From Acheta domesticus (Eukaryota; Arthropoda; Insecta; Orthoptera; Gryllidae): a stretch of DNA of 64,000 bases. Below are positions 23,201 through 31,868 of the stretch, piece by piece. Under the pieces are notes generated by a model. The model was not told the DNA's origin, did not search any database, and saw nothing but the letters and a program-made list of their open reading frames with translations. The number at the start of each line of letters is the position of its first letter. Within the stretch, counting starts at the first letter, position 1. The stretch lies in contig JAHLJT010000631.1 of NCBI GenBank assembly GCA_031308135.1, positions 262,774,925 to 262,838,924 on the forward strand, written 5' to 3'. The translations under genes were made by a program, and so were the position numbers.

Positions 23201-25816
23201 GATGCATTATTTGATCTCCTCAAACCGGCAGCCAATGCTATGGCTGAAGTGTATGCAGCTCATATTGCTTCTCAAACTATATCAGTTAGTGTTAAAACAA
23301 GCAGTGCAAGTGATAACCTTGATAATGTGAATCCTCCTTCTCTCTTAAATGAAATGGGAGATTTCACTGATCAGGAATCTCTGATTGAACCTGGAACTGA
23401 GACTATTTGCAGCGACACAGAATTAATTACAGAAGACCCTGCACACACATATCCAATAAATTCCCCAGAGACCAGCCTTAAAAATACTCCTGTGGAGTCA
23501 GATCAGTATGGAACAAGTTCAGCAGAATCGACTCCTAAAAAAGGCAAATCCAAACAGCTTACACCAAAGCAGAAGAGGCAGTTAGTGAAAGATCGGTACA
23601 GAACATACACTATTGCAGCTGAACAAGAAAAGAAAGCAGCTAAACTTCAAATGCAGCAAGCAATTAACTCTCATCAAGTCTTAGAAAACACCACTGAAAA
23701 TGATGAAACAGTGTCTGTAAATCATGTTTCAGAGATTGATACCCTCAAAGATTCTCCAAAAACAAATAAAATTACTCCTAAACAAAGGCGGCAAGAGGAT
23801 CGAAGTAGATTTCAAACTCAAGTACTTGACAAGCCTTTAACTCTTGATATTAAACCAGTGATACAACCTGAACCAGAAAGTAGTTCTGAAATTGCCGAGG
23901 ATAATCTGAAGACTCCAAAAGTAGACCAAGATGATGTTCATTCACATGCTTCAGCAGCATCAGAATTAGCAGGAATTAAAAAATCAAAAAGTATGAAAAC
24001 TGTGAAGCAAAAGAGGACAGAAGCTAAGGACAGATACAGAACTCGAACTCTTAGTGAAGACATTACTACTTTTGTTCATAGAAATACCAACGGAGAAGAC
24101 GGTGTAGCTTCTAGCAATCTGGGTGTTGGGTTTGGTGTTCCTTCTGACATTACTCCTGAAGAACTTGAGACTTTGTTAGAGCATGATGCAAATATAGTGA
24201 TTAACAGTTTGAATGAAAGAATTCACAGTGAATCTTCTGATGGACAGAGTAGTGATGATATGTTCATTGATTGTGAAACTCTGAGTTTAGTATCAATTGA
24301 ATCTGAATCTGAACAGAATTCCAATACACCTTTCAAAGGAACAAATCATGTGGTGAAAAAATGTTTTGGTGATTTTGAAACTCTGGCAGGAGCAGATAAT
24401 GACAAAGAACAGAATGTTGATGATGTTAGAGAGGAAACTCGTGCTTCTGATTCAGAATCAGAATCTGAAAGTAGCAGTAGCAGTGAAGTTGAAGAAGCTA
24501 GAGGTAGTAGGCGACCTCGTATAGTGAAGCCAGGTCTTAATGAGATTCAAAGTAGGGATGGCAGTGTAGACTCAACTGCACCTGAGGAGGCTCCTAACAG
24601 TAGCCCTAAGCCAATAAGGGGTCGGCGGAAAGCTCTTTATTCCTCTCCTGCTTCCCGTAAACCTCCTGTCCAACCATCAGTATTAAAAACTTCTCGCCCT
24701 CAAAGTAGCATTCCCCAAGTTGGCAAATCTGCAGCTTTTAGACCTACTAGGGCATCAAATCTTAGACAGACAGGCCGAGGTGGAATGACATCTAGCCCTT
24801 CACCTCGATCTCTGTCACAAACTCCATCAGGGAGTCCCAGTCCAGCAAGTACCAGCCCAAAAACAACAAAGGGTCCCATTACTACCAACAAGACTCAGCA
24901 GCCACGATCTTCTGGAATTAAAACTCCATCCCCAGTTTCTAAAGCCTCGGGATCACGGAATTCTATTGGTAGTGCCAGCACCACTCGATCACCGAAGGTT
25001 CCTAATCAAAAGTTGCCCAACACTAGCAGTACCTCTAATAACGGTGAAAAGGTAACGAATCAGGCCAATGAAACTGATCCTAAATTTCGTCCTCCTGAAA
25101 GACAGGGTACATTCACTAAAGATGAACCAACTGTAGCAAATGTTGCTAAAGCAACAATACCACCTCCACTGCCCTCTAAAACACGCATTCCTCTTCCATC
25201 AGAAAAGAAAACAGGCTTAAAAGTTGATCCCAAGAAGAAACAAATACCAAAGTTTATTGCTCCTGCCAAACAAAAATTTCGTAAAGATAATCCATCTATA
25301 CCTACTGCAAAGCCTTCTACGGCCCACAAAGCAAATGAAGAAAAAGTTGCATCTCTTGCTCCTAAAGGTTTACAGAAAGCAAATACAATGCCAGAGCGGA
25401 GGACTGGCATTACACGTCTCCCAACTGCATCAAGACTTCCAAATCGACGAAGTATTGCAGGAGGTGAAATGAAAACTTCTTTAAGTAATCAAAGTTTGCA
25501 AAGCAATGACAGTACAAAAGGAAGTAGTGCCCAGTCAATGAACCAGAGATCAAGTAGCAATTGCAGCCTCAGTTCTGTCACATCAGTTGGAACTGTTGCT
25601 ACAGTTACTACAAAGAAAACTCAAGCAAAAAAGGAGGTAACCAGTAAAATAGCCAGTCTCTGGAAGAAAGTGGAAGAAAGCAAAAAACAACAGAATTTAA
25701 AGAAAGATACTCGTGTATGGATAACTGGAAAACCTGTTGCAGATGAAGATACAAACAACACTACGTTACCTACAGAAACTCCGCAAACAGTAGAAATTGA
25801 AGGAGTTGAAGCTTAA
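4125..25816 (+). CDS. Apc: APC (adenomatous polyposis coli) homologue, 3' part, nine exons
   Basis: APC is the scaffold of the beta-catenin destruction complex in Wnt signalling; it binds beta-catenin, Axin and microtubules. The exons 4125-4272, 4375-4550, 4837-4991, 5656-5891, 10667-10883, 12604-12945, 14987-15417, 15755-15900 and 21129-25816 all have GT-AG borders, and their phases (2,1,0,2,0,0,2,1) join without a frameshift. The joined protein shows six 20-aa beta-catenin repeats (TPxxFSRxxSLSSLS type) interleaved with three SAMP-type Axin sites. These follow the order of the vertebrate protein, including the ISPSDLPDSPxQT-like segment after the first repeat. A serine-rich basic region and the stop at 25814-25816 follow. 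The armadillo domain and start codon lie upstream of the window, so the gene is partial only because of the window edge. In vertebrates this whole region is a single exon; here it is split. Confidence 0.95.
4375..4550 (+). CDS. Apc: APC exon with conserved SPSELPDSPTQT segment
   Basis: Starts after ttccag. The translation RRTSGIVSPSELPDSPTQT is the signature segment that follows the second vertebrate 20-aa repeat (human SGIISPSDLPDSPGQT). The rest is proline- and serine-rich, and the exon ends in a phase-1 codon before gtatta. Confidence 0.93.
4837..4991 (+). CDS. Apc: APC exon with second 20-aa repeat
   Basis: Completes the split Ala codon from the previous exon and encodes TFKEESTPVEFSRTTSLSSL followed by TIDDEPK. 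This is a full beta-catenin 20-aa repeat, equivalent by order to the degenerate human ATESTPDGFS repeat but closer to consensus here. It ends in phase 0 at AAG before gtttga. Confidence 0.93.
4992..5655 (+). other. APC intron, no recognisable element
   Basis: 664 bases of AT-rich intron with a gt donor and a ttccag acceptor. No repeat, RNA gene or coding similarity seen. Confidence 0.6.
5656..5891 (+). CDS. Apc: APC exon with divergent SAMP-type Axin-binding repeat
   Basis: Frame 0 from GAA. A lysine/glutamate-rich stretch leads into EENDEDMLAACISIGMQNSR. This has the D-(I/L)L-x-x-CI-x-S-x-M-P layout of the first SAMP repeat (human EILEECIISAMP), but the core reads IGMQ, so both the Ala and the Pro are changed. 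Axin affinity may be reduced. It ends with AG of a split Arg codon. Confidence 0.92.
6300..7657 (+). mobile_element. Degenerate mariner (SETMAR-like) transposon in APC intron
   Basis: A plus-strand mariner transposase can be followed through many stops and frameshifts. The N-terminal helix-turn-helix part reads LSAEECHSSLTLVF ... RVTVRNRFQEF then EDEPHSGRP near 6600-6760. VIGDES (first catalytic Asp) lies near 7020 and HIFLHYDNAPAHMA (second Asp) near 7270-7320. HPPYLPNL followed by a frameshifted NDFFLF (third Asp region) lies near 7360-7405. The right end is probably the sequence actttcagcataatcctcat near 7631-7650; I could not find a convincing left inverted repeat. The copy is dead. Confidence 0.82.
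7936..8745 (+). repeat. C/T-rich compound tandem repeat array (24-bp and 19-bp units)
   Basis: About 800 bases of almost pure C and T on the APC sense strand. The first block (about 7938-8232) is about 12 copies of a 24-bp unit, ctccctccccctcgcaccct plus cact, seen in translation as an 8-residue SLPLAPSL repeat. A second block (about 8428-8600) is about nine copies of a 19-bp unit, ttccccttccctctctccc. Positions 8428-8612 are 185 consecutive pyrimidines. Long ORFs on both strands here are a by-product of the repeat periods and are not genes. Confidence 0.95.
8820..9410. repeat. Dispersed non-coding repeat, copy A, ending in a short hairpin
   Basis: Shares with 13495-14020 the run tttttttgctaagaaaaaatg, then ctgtggttagatgtagaat, a tcatttccatctctt stretch, tttttattcattttcaaattgcatttca, and a final ttgtcttatattcaggtaaatac. 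The two copies are diverged. At the right end, gaatataagacaa (9335-9347) pairs with ttgtcttatattc (9384-9396). The end sequence resembles the inverted repeats of pogo/Tigger-type elements, so it may be a non-autonomous relative; that is inference. Confidence 0.55.
9411..10666 (+). other. APC intron remainder, no recognisable element
   Basis: AT-rich intron up to the tttcag acceptor at 10661-10666. I see no coding, RNA or clear repeat signal. Confidence 0.5.
10667..10883 (+). CDS. Apc: APC exon, basic proline/arginine-rich linker
   Basis: The first base completes the split Arg codon, followed by 72 codons in frame. The translation is rich in Arg, Pro, Ser and Gln (PIRGQSIARHYPHS, GIPIKTPSNNMPRLHR) and ends KSMTFVE in phase 0. 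The TFVE end is followed directly in the next exon by the 20-aa repeat region, similar to KHVSFTPGDD before the third human repeat. It has no known domain of its own. Confidence 0.9.
10884..12603 (+). other. APC intron with one dispersed-repeat fragment
   Basis: Intron between two APC exons. Apart from the repeat copy at 12085-12225 I see only unannotated AT-rich sequence. Confidence 0.5.
12085..12225. repeat. Dispersed repeat, copy C (fragment)
   Basis: About 140 bases nearly identical to 13382-13522: both contain tttttatcactaccatattc, ttatttctttctttttggtc and acaacaaattttcccacatt in the same order. The near identity, against the divergence of copy A, suggests a recent local duplication. 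Confidence 0.8.
12604..12945 (+). CDS. Apc: APC exon with 20-aa repeat and second SAMP repeat
   Basis: 114 codons in phase 0 at both ends. LRTYHTEGTPANISHAGSHS followed by DLS is a weak 20-aa repeat (human VYCVEGTPINFSTATSLSDL). An acidic region ends in DNILAECIQSGMPK, a good SAMP repeat (human GDILAECINSAMPK) with Gly in place of Ala. This exon therefore carries one beta-catenin site and one Axin site, as in the vertebrate order. Confidence 0.94.
12946..14986 (+). other. APC intron with one dispersed-repeat copy
   Basis: Intron between APC exons. It contains repeat copy B at 13382-14020; the remaining sequence (12946-13381 and 14021-14986) shows nothing I recognise. Confidence 0.5.
13382..14020. 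repeat. Dispersed non-coding repeat, copy B
   Basis: The longest copy of the repeat also seen at 8820-9410 and 12085-12225. Its first 140 bases match copy C almost exactly and its later part matches copy A. It ends in tgacttatatgcaggtatat and acggta, a sequence like the terminal repeats of pogo/Tigger-type DNA transposons. No ORF is present. Confidence 0.65.
14987..15417 (+). CDS. Apc: APC exon with fourth 20-aa repeat
   Basis: Begins after ttgtag in phase 0. An Arg/Pro-rich linker (PVRRPISVQPPRS, PVRRPAVGRPRPSP) is followed by ELETYATEGSPRTFSTRSSL then SDLTI, a 20-aa repeat of the YxxEGTPxxFS type. It ends in a split Arg codon before gtactt. Confidence 0.93.
15483..15647. repeat. Foldback (near-palindromic) element in APC intron
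   Basis: Positions 15483-15540 and 15591-15647 are imperfect reverse complements of about 57 bases each (for example atctggactgtctgggtgat against atggcatcacctggacagtc), separated by a 50-base loop. The hairpin starts only 65 bases after the exon donor. It looks like a MITE-type foldback; no target duplication was identified. Confidence 0.85.
15755..15900 (+). CDS. Apc: APC exon with fifth 20-aa repeat
   Basis: Completes the split Arg codon and encodes LRFATEDTPLEVSHAASLSS then LSVCEDDEDF. This corresponds to human FAIENTPVCFSHNSSLSSLS. The acidic residues after the repeat are typical. It ends with the first base of a Glu codon before gtaaga. Confidence 0.94.
16995..18430. mobile_element. Unidentified insertion splitting the LINE, with CpG-rich start
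   Basis: LINE endonuclease similarity stops at about 16994 and reverse-transcriptase-side similarity resumes only after about 18540. In between lies first a 57-bp tandem duplication (16995-17051 and 17052-17108) and then a CpG-rich block up to about 17400, ending in a polyadenylation-like aataaa near 17460. AT-rich sequence follows. The CpG-rich block looks like an LTR or a transposon end, but I found no coding or terminal-repeat proof. The right boundary is a guess. Confidence 0.4.
20187..20226. repeat. (GA)n microsatellite
   Basis: About 40 bases of uninterrupted ga repeats inside the dead LINE. Confidence 0.97.
21129..25816 (+). CDS. Apc: APC giant last exon: last 20-aa/SAMP pair, repeated motifs, basic region, C-terminus
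   Basis: 1562 codons without interruption, in phase with the previous exon. In order: a degenerate 20-aa repeat (VTVLSRNGSLSSLSVDSFGS) joined to the third SAMP repeat EQALLEQCISSGMPK (about 21350-21480); a poly-Gly run (21738-21765); three DN(I/V)xPPS motifs (22748, 23051, 23321); and three copies of a basic (K/R)Q(K/R)R...(D/S)R(Y/F) motif (23561, 23774, 23999). DANIVINSLNERIHSES then matches human GANSIVSSLHQAA, and RIVKPG and RQGTFTKDEP match human RILKPG and RQSTFIKEAP. The remainder is a Ser/Pro/Arg/Lys-rich basic region like the microtubule-binding domain. SSIP near 24705 and TRIP near 25185 fit the EB1-binding (S/T)xIP pattern. The C-terminus is KIASLWKKVEESKKQ then RVWITGKP. The stop is TAA at 25814. 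Confidence 0.95.
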
Positions 25817-27280
25817 TTTCTTGCAGAATATAGAAAGCAAGAATGTGAAGGAATGTTGGTATGTTCCTTTCAAAATGGTGATATCTCTGACCAAAGACAG
25901 AACTTTAGTAAGTGGAGAAAATTAAAAGCAATGGGTTTTGTTTTTCTTGTCATTCCAATGATGGGTCAATTGGCATTATAAGTATGTGAATTTAGAGAGA
26001 AATGTGTACTGTGCAATTTTTGGAGAAGTTTACATTTTTTTTAAAGGCAGATTTCAGTACTATTGAATGTGTAAGTGAGACATAATGATGGTACCGTGAG
26101 TGTTCTGTATATAAACTCTTCAAGTACAGTAGTTTTATGTTCATTCAGCCAACATTAGTTGTTGCTTAAACCATGCTGTGCAACATTTCATGTTCAGCAT
26201 GTATAAAAATTCTGTGTTCTGTGTTGGGTATATGCTTTACTGCTACTAGAAAACAACTGAAATTTAATTTCTAAGAAAAAAAATCAAGAAGGTTCAGCAT
26301 TGCATATGTCATCATAGAGGTATTTTTAAGTCAAATTTGTGTAAATAAGGTATGTATCTATAAATGCATGTACTGTAATATTCTATATGAATCCAGTATT
26401 TAGGCTGGTAAGGTAATTAATATTTAATTTATTGATATACATTACATGCTGTATGTGTATGAAAATAGCGAGTACAAGTACTTTATAATGCTTTTTAAAC
26501 ATTTTTTTCTTAATGACTTCAGAAAAATTCTTGCTATTGATGTAACTCATAAAATGTGTGAATGAAAGAAGTTTATAATGAACAAAATGTTAATCCTGGT
26601 CTGTAATTATATTTGTTGTTCTTATAACTTGTCCTTGGTTATCAAATAGTTCTGTTCCCTCACTATTCATTTATTTACAAGCCTATATACTGTATGTTAT
26701 TAATTTTAAATTGTTTAAAATGTCAATATGGTGTGTAAGATTGTGAGAGATGTGTGAATGTGTAAATTTCTGAGACTGATATACAATATAATACAAATAT
26801 GGCTTATGAAGAAGCAAGTTTTGATTTGGTTTACCCTTCTAAATTCCATCCTTACTTTTTTGCTGGTATAGAAACTGAGATTAAAAAGAGAAGGCTGTGG
26901 AAAATTCACTTGGCCGTACAAATGAAATGAAAATATAGAACAAGATGAAGTTCAGCCTTCAGTTTTTACTTATTTGTGTACGTATAATAAAGAAAGTATT
27001 CTAATGATGGGGAAAAAAAATCAATGTTACAATTTTGCCAGAAATGCATGTTTTGGGGAGGCTGGTACCAAAAGTGAAATTTTCAAAAACCTTTCACCAA
27101 CATTAGTATCTCAATCTTCACAGGGTCTTCAAATTAGACATTCCTGATCTATCTTGGTATGTGCAAAGCCCTTCAAATTTAAACTAATCTTTTTTTGTTT
27201 CTTTTCGTTTTTTATCTCCCTCTTGAATAAAGTTACACACATGTATAAAAATAGTGCAGGCCTGATTTTCAATAAAACAT
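25817..27280 (+). other. Apc: APC 3' untranslated region with candidate poly(A) signals
   Basis: AT-rich non-coding sequence directly after the APC stop. Sense-strand AATAAA hexamers occur at 26986-26991, 27226-27231 and 27271-27276; I cannot tell which is used. There is no ORF or repeat before the SINE near 27.5 kb. Confidence 0.55.
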
Positions 27281-27484
27281 CTGAATTTTCAAAAATTGCA
27301 ACAAGTTAGCAATTCTTTTTGCCACTGCCTATATTGTTATTGATAATATCTCCTTTTTTAATGCAATTTATCCCTTTATTCATATTTTAAAATCATTATT
27401 GGAATTTTTTTTTATGGAAAAGTAATTTTCACTATTTTTTGGGAGAATTTCGTAAGGTGTCAGAATTAATGAATGGAACGATGG

Positions 27485-27830
27485 AATTCATTCCATGAGC
27501 TGTTTAGCTGTGGTGGCAGTGCGCTCAGTTGATTGCATGCTGGCATGATAATTTGAAGGTCTCAGGCCCAAATCCTGGACCACATTTCTTTTTATTTTCT
27601 CACCTTACAAAGTTCTTCGTAAGAAAAAGTTATGCAATTGTGTGCAGGAAAACACTTATTGGCTGGGTCCTCATGATGAAAAAGTGGATATTTCCTAGGA
27701 ATGCCTACAGAATGGGGAAAATGAGAGAGGGGGAAGGAGATAGGAGAAAAAGGGAGAGGAGGAGAGGAATATTTCCATAATTTATTTCTTCTGAGGCAGC
27801 AAAGCACCGGGTACCAGCTAGTTCATTGTA
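27485..27830 (+). mobile_element. tRNA-derived SINE (probable)
   Basis: 27505-27585 reads like a degenerate tRNA promoter. A tggcagtgcgctcag box-A-like stretch is followed about 45 bases later by ggcccaaatcc, a box-B match (GGTTCRANNCC with changes), then ctggaccac. The tail ends caccgggtaccagctagt before an A-rich run. No tRNA cloverleaf can be built, so it is not a tRNA gene. Boundaries are approximate. Confidence 0.5.
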
Positions 27831-28204
27831 ATTGACAATTGCAATATATTGTTGAAAAAAAAAAAGATATAATACAATTGTATTTCTAGGATTTTAAATA
27901 CGTATATATTAAGCAAATCAAAACCTAATGTATTTTGAGTATGTATTTAAATACTTATTTACAAGGTATTTAAATACCAAATTTTAAGAGTTTTGCCCAA
28001 CCCTGTGTATAATTAAGAAATTATACCCTGGAAGAACTTATCTTTCTAAAGAAAAAATCTTGTTACTGTAGGCTGCTTACTGTATTTACAGTATGTAATT
28101 TCAGTACATTATGTAAACATATATTCAGCCTTACTACATCAGCCATTAAATAGAATACATAGAATGATGAATGTGAGACCATTAAAAAATTATTTTACAA
28201 ACTT

Positions 28205-29200
28205 CGGGCATGGGTGCCTTAAACAAAAAGTGTCCCACATCGTTTGTTTTCTCGTAATTAATTTATTAATGAATGTTTACTCTCAGGTCCAACCTACAGA
28301 GTATTATAAATGGTCCAACCCCACTTCATCCATCTAGGCTTTCATTATTAGAAGGCCCTAGCTTGTGATGAGTTGCCATGGAGACATGTATATATTTCTC
28401 ATGTCATTAGTCAGACTTCAATGTTTCAATTGTATACATGTTGGGAGTTAATTGCAAGTGTTTGATTCAATTAAGGCAGGATTTTTTTTCGTGAGCATTC
28501 AATTTTTGGTACTGTTTATCGTGTTGCCTGAGCAGCACCTGTAACCATATCATTTTCAATGTGTGCGTGACCTATTGCCTGCCGATCACCCACCGTGGGA
28601 GAACATTTGCTGATGGTTTCTAGCAGAAATGGTCAGTCCATTGTTTGTCTCATCAGTTTTGTTTACAGATGAGGCAATGTTCGGAAGAGATGGAATTACA
28701 AATTTCCACAATCAACGCAAATACCCACTGTTGGATTAAGGTGTGGACTGGAATTGTAGGTCACTGTCTGGTAGGACCATTCATTCTCTCAGCACCTCTT
28801 ACAGGTGCTATCTACAGGAACTCTATTCAGAACACTCTCCCAGACTTTCTACTTGAAGATGTGCCCTTGCAAATAAGACAAAACATGTGGTTTATGCATA
28901 ATGAGGCTCCAGCACATTTTAGTCTTATTGTTCGAGATGCACTGGCTTGTATCTTCTATGACAGATGGATTGGTATAGGAGGATCAGTTCCATGACTTGC
29001 AAGTTCTCTCCAACTCAATCCTTTGGATTTTTATCACTAGGGACACCTTAAACAATTGGTAATTGGTTTATGCAGCAGACACCCTGCATCTGTGTGTCAT
29101 GGAAGCCTGCGAAACCATTCAACACTATCCAGGGTGAAACAGTCCATGATTCATTTGAAAGGGTGCAACAGTCCATGATTCATTGAGTGCATACATGTCT
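28205..29200 (+). mobile_element. Degenerate IS630/Tc1-mariner superfamily transposon of the DUF4817 type
   Basis: The transposase catalytic part reads FTDEAMFGRDGITNFHN (about 28660-28720), then VWTGIVGHCLVGPFIL and NMWFMHNEAPAHFS. A frameshifted LQLNPLDFYH-GHLK lies near 29010-29050. This is the order of the DDE transposases fused to a DUF4817 helix-turn-helix in many arthropods. The second Asp is changed (HNEAPAH for HDGAPAH), and stops and frameshifts break it, so it is dead. A short direct repeat (cagtccatgattcatt, twice) is near 29140-29185. The ends are uncertain. Confidence 0.78.
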
Positions 29201-31689
29201 AAAATCAAGAGGAACATTTCAAGCATTTGTAAGTTCTATGTGTTTAAGAATTGTTATGAGTATTCACTGATAAATTAATATCGAGAAAACAAAGGATTGC
29301 GAGACTCTTGTTCATATAAGCTTTTTGTATAAGGAACCCACACCTGTACCTGATACCCGTGTCTGTACAAGTATTTTTGAATCGCCCAATATATATAATA
29401 AAAATAAACTGAAAGTAACTGGATTTTCTTTTGTTTCATTGTGGCTAGAAACACAGTGACAGATTCACAAGAAATCAGACTCAAACTTGAGGCAGCCAGT
29501 TAAGAGGAGGCCAAAAACTGCTATTTGTAGGTACTGATTAAAGCTTGTTCCTATCAATTCAAATACCTATTTATTGTCAAAATTTGTTTGGTTTACAGTT
29601 TTTATCCTCTAACTCCCAAACATAAAAAGTTATGTCATTAATAAGGATCAAAATACATGCTTACATCAGTCACTTGAACCAGTGGGATCAGTATTCACCT
29701 GAAGATTGTAGTCCTTTGTGAAACTATTCAGCATTTGCGACAGTTGCAACATTTGTGGGAAAAGAAAAACTACCAAGTGGCAACACAATGGGAAGTGTTC
29801 CAAGAATTCCACAAATTAAATAAAATTCTTAGAAGTAGTATATCAAAACAAGTTTCTCTAAGGTAAACTTTGGATTTATAAGAAAGTTCTTGAAAAATCC
29901 ACCACAGGAGAGATTAGGAAAGAATGGTCTGTCAGAACAGGAAGCTTCCAAAAACACAAGTAATAATTTCACAGAGAAATTTATTATAAATTTGTAGATA
30001 TTCAAGTTATTTATTCTCATAATTGTGTCCTGAGTTGGTATTAGCTTCAGTCAAACTGAAGTAAATAGAATACAAACTTAACAATTTTATGACAATATAT
30101 AACTATTTGCAGTTACAAATAATCCTTTTAACAGCAAAATGTACAGACATTATGCACAACTGACCAAAATTATTTCCTTTAAACAAGATCTATGTAATAG
30201 TGAAGGTTTGCTTTGAACATCAATCTAATAAAACTTGCTGATTTACAACCTTCAAATTTGAGTGTTTCCAGGTAATTTGCTTCAACTCTATCATTAAATT
30301 TATACACTGATTAACAATTAATACTGAAACTAACTTTTGCAAGTGTTGGTAATGCTGTTTACTGTAAACAGATAAAAGGCAAAACAATGTGTAATGTTAA
30401 TGAGAAGTAAATGCCAAACACTTCTCTCCGCACGATATTAGTACGAAAACAATACAGCATGTCTATTATGTGTATACAGTAACAGAGCATTAGCCTCTAC
30501 TGAAATCCACTTCTAAATTCCATCAGATCTCGATTCTGGCCTATGTGCAGCTTCAAACATTACTGAAAAGAAGCAGATAACATAATAGAAAAAACAACAA
30601 AAAAACACGTAAGTAGCAAATTGAACTGAAGGTCCTTTAATTTAAATTACTAATATTATGTTCAACCAGAAATATGAAGAATACGTCCAAATTTGAATTC
30701 TTTAAAGGTAAATTTTCCAAGAATTTAAAATAGATATAATTATATTTTTTATTATTATATTAATATAATATATAATTATTAATATAATAATTAGTTTAGT
30801 AATTATTATAAATTATATACAATAAGTGGAGTAAAATTTCAAGATATTCTCCATTTCAGATCTGATAATTTAAATTTGTCTCTAAAGAAAAAGGCTTAAG
30901 GATATGTACAAGAAAGGGAATTTAGTAATTTTGGACTTTATTCAATTTGATTCACAAAAGTCCATATTATAGCAACAAAAACTATTTTCAAGAATTCAAA
31001 TAAAATAAAAATAATTTTTATTCAATTAATTCAAAGAATGTGGTACTAAACTATTCTTAAAAATTACCAAATAGATCTAACAACCGAAAGAAAACCTCTA
31101 CCAGATAACATTATCATGAGTCAGTATCAAGTATACATGTATATCTTTAAAGAAAACACCTCTAGAAGAGTGACAGAAGCATTATTGAAAAAGAATCCAA
31201 AAATAAATACAATAAAAATAACTTTAGCCAGAAACAATTTTAATAAATAATCCACAATCAAGAAAATAATTGTTTTTATATGCATTTCTTCAAAACTTGC
31301 AGTTGTAAGATTTTGAATGAGTTTCGAAAGCAAATGCAAAAGTAATAACAATACAAAAGGCAACATTACCAACCCAAAAAGCAACATTTTGAGAAAAATT
31401 CTTTGAACATACCCCATTCAACTCCTTTGATGCATGTCTTTAGGAGGGAAAAAAAAAAATAGCATTAGAATCATTTATTTCTTTTTGATTACATAAAAAA
31501 CTACCACAATGCTTTATTATAAATAACATACTAATATGGTAAAGCTCAACACAATAAATAATACTAATGGTAAGTACAATGAAATACTGTGCATTTTGTT
31601 TTTATAAAGTTCACTTCATTATTAAGCCACCCTTCTGTTGCTACAAAGAGATTCTGTAATAACATAAATATATACATTTGAAGTAAGGT
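29201..31689. other. Intergenic / pyruvate kinase 3' flank, AT-rich
   Basis: Between the dead transposon and the pyruvate kinase stop codon. The part next to 31690 should be the 3'UTR of the minus-strand gene: minus-strand AATAAA hexamers lie at 31514-31519 and 31474-31479. I see no gene, RNA or transposon in the rest. Confidence 0.5.
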
Positions 31690-31868
31690 CTAAACATTTG
31701 GAGATACATACACAATGCGAATAGTGTTGGTAAACCCTGAACCCTGCCTCCAGCCAGTCACTATGACCACCGGATCACCACCTTTAATGAAGCCTCTCTT
31801 CTGAGCAAATGTCAAGCCATATTGCACTCTCGTATCCACATCACGCATCCAATCAGATAATGGTCCAG
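31690..31868 (-). CDS. PyK: Pyruvate kinase exon 9 (C-terminus)
   Basis: Encodes [20 protein letters not shown], then [20 protein letters not shown] and [16 protein letters not shown], ending at TAG (31692-31690). This is the effector-binding C-terminal domain. The acceptor is ttcacag. Confidence 0.96.

Noticed and set aside
21576..25410. Minus-strand ORFs inside the APC last exon
   Set aside because: Shadows of the real plus-strand exon, which has clear conserved APC motifs in its frame.
27505..27590. tRNA gene
   Set aside because: Only degenerate A and B boxes are present and no cloverleaf can be folded; better explained as a SINE head.
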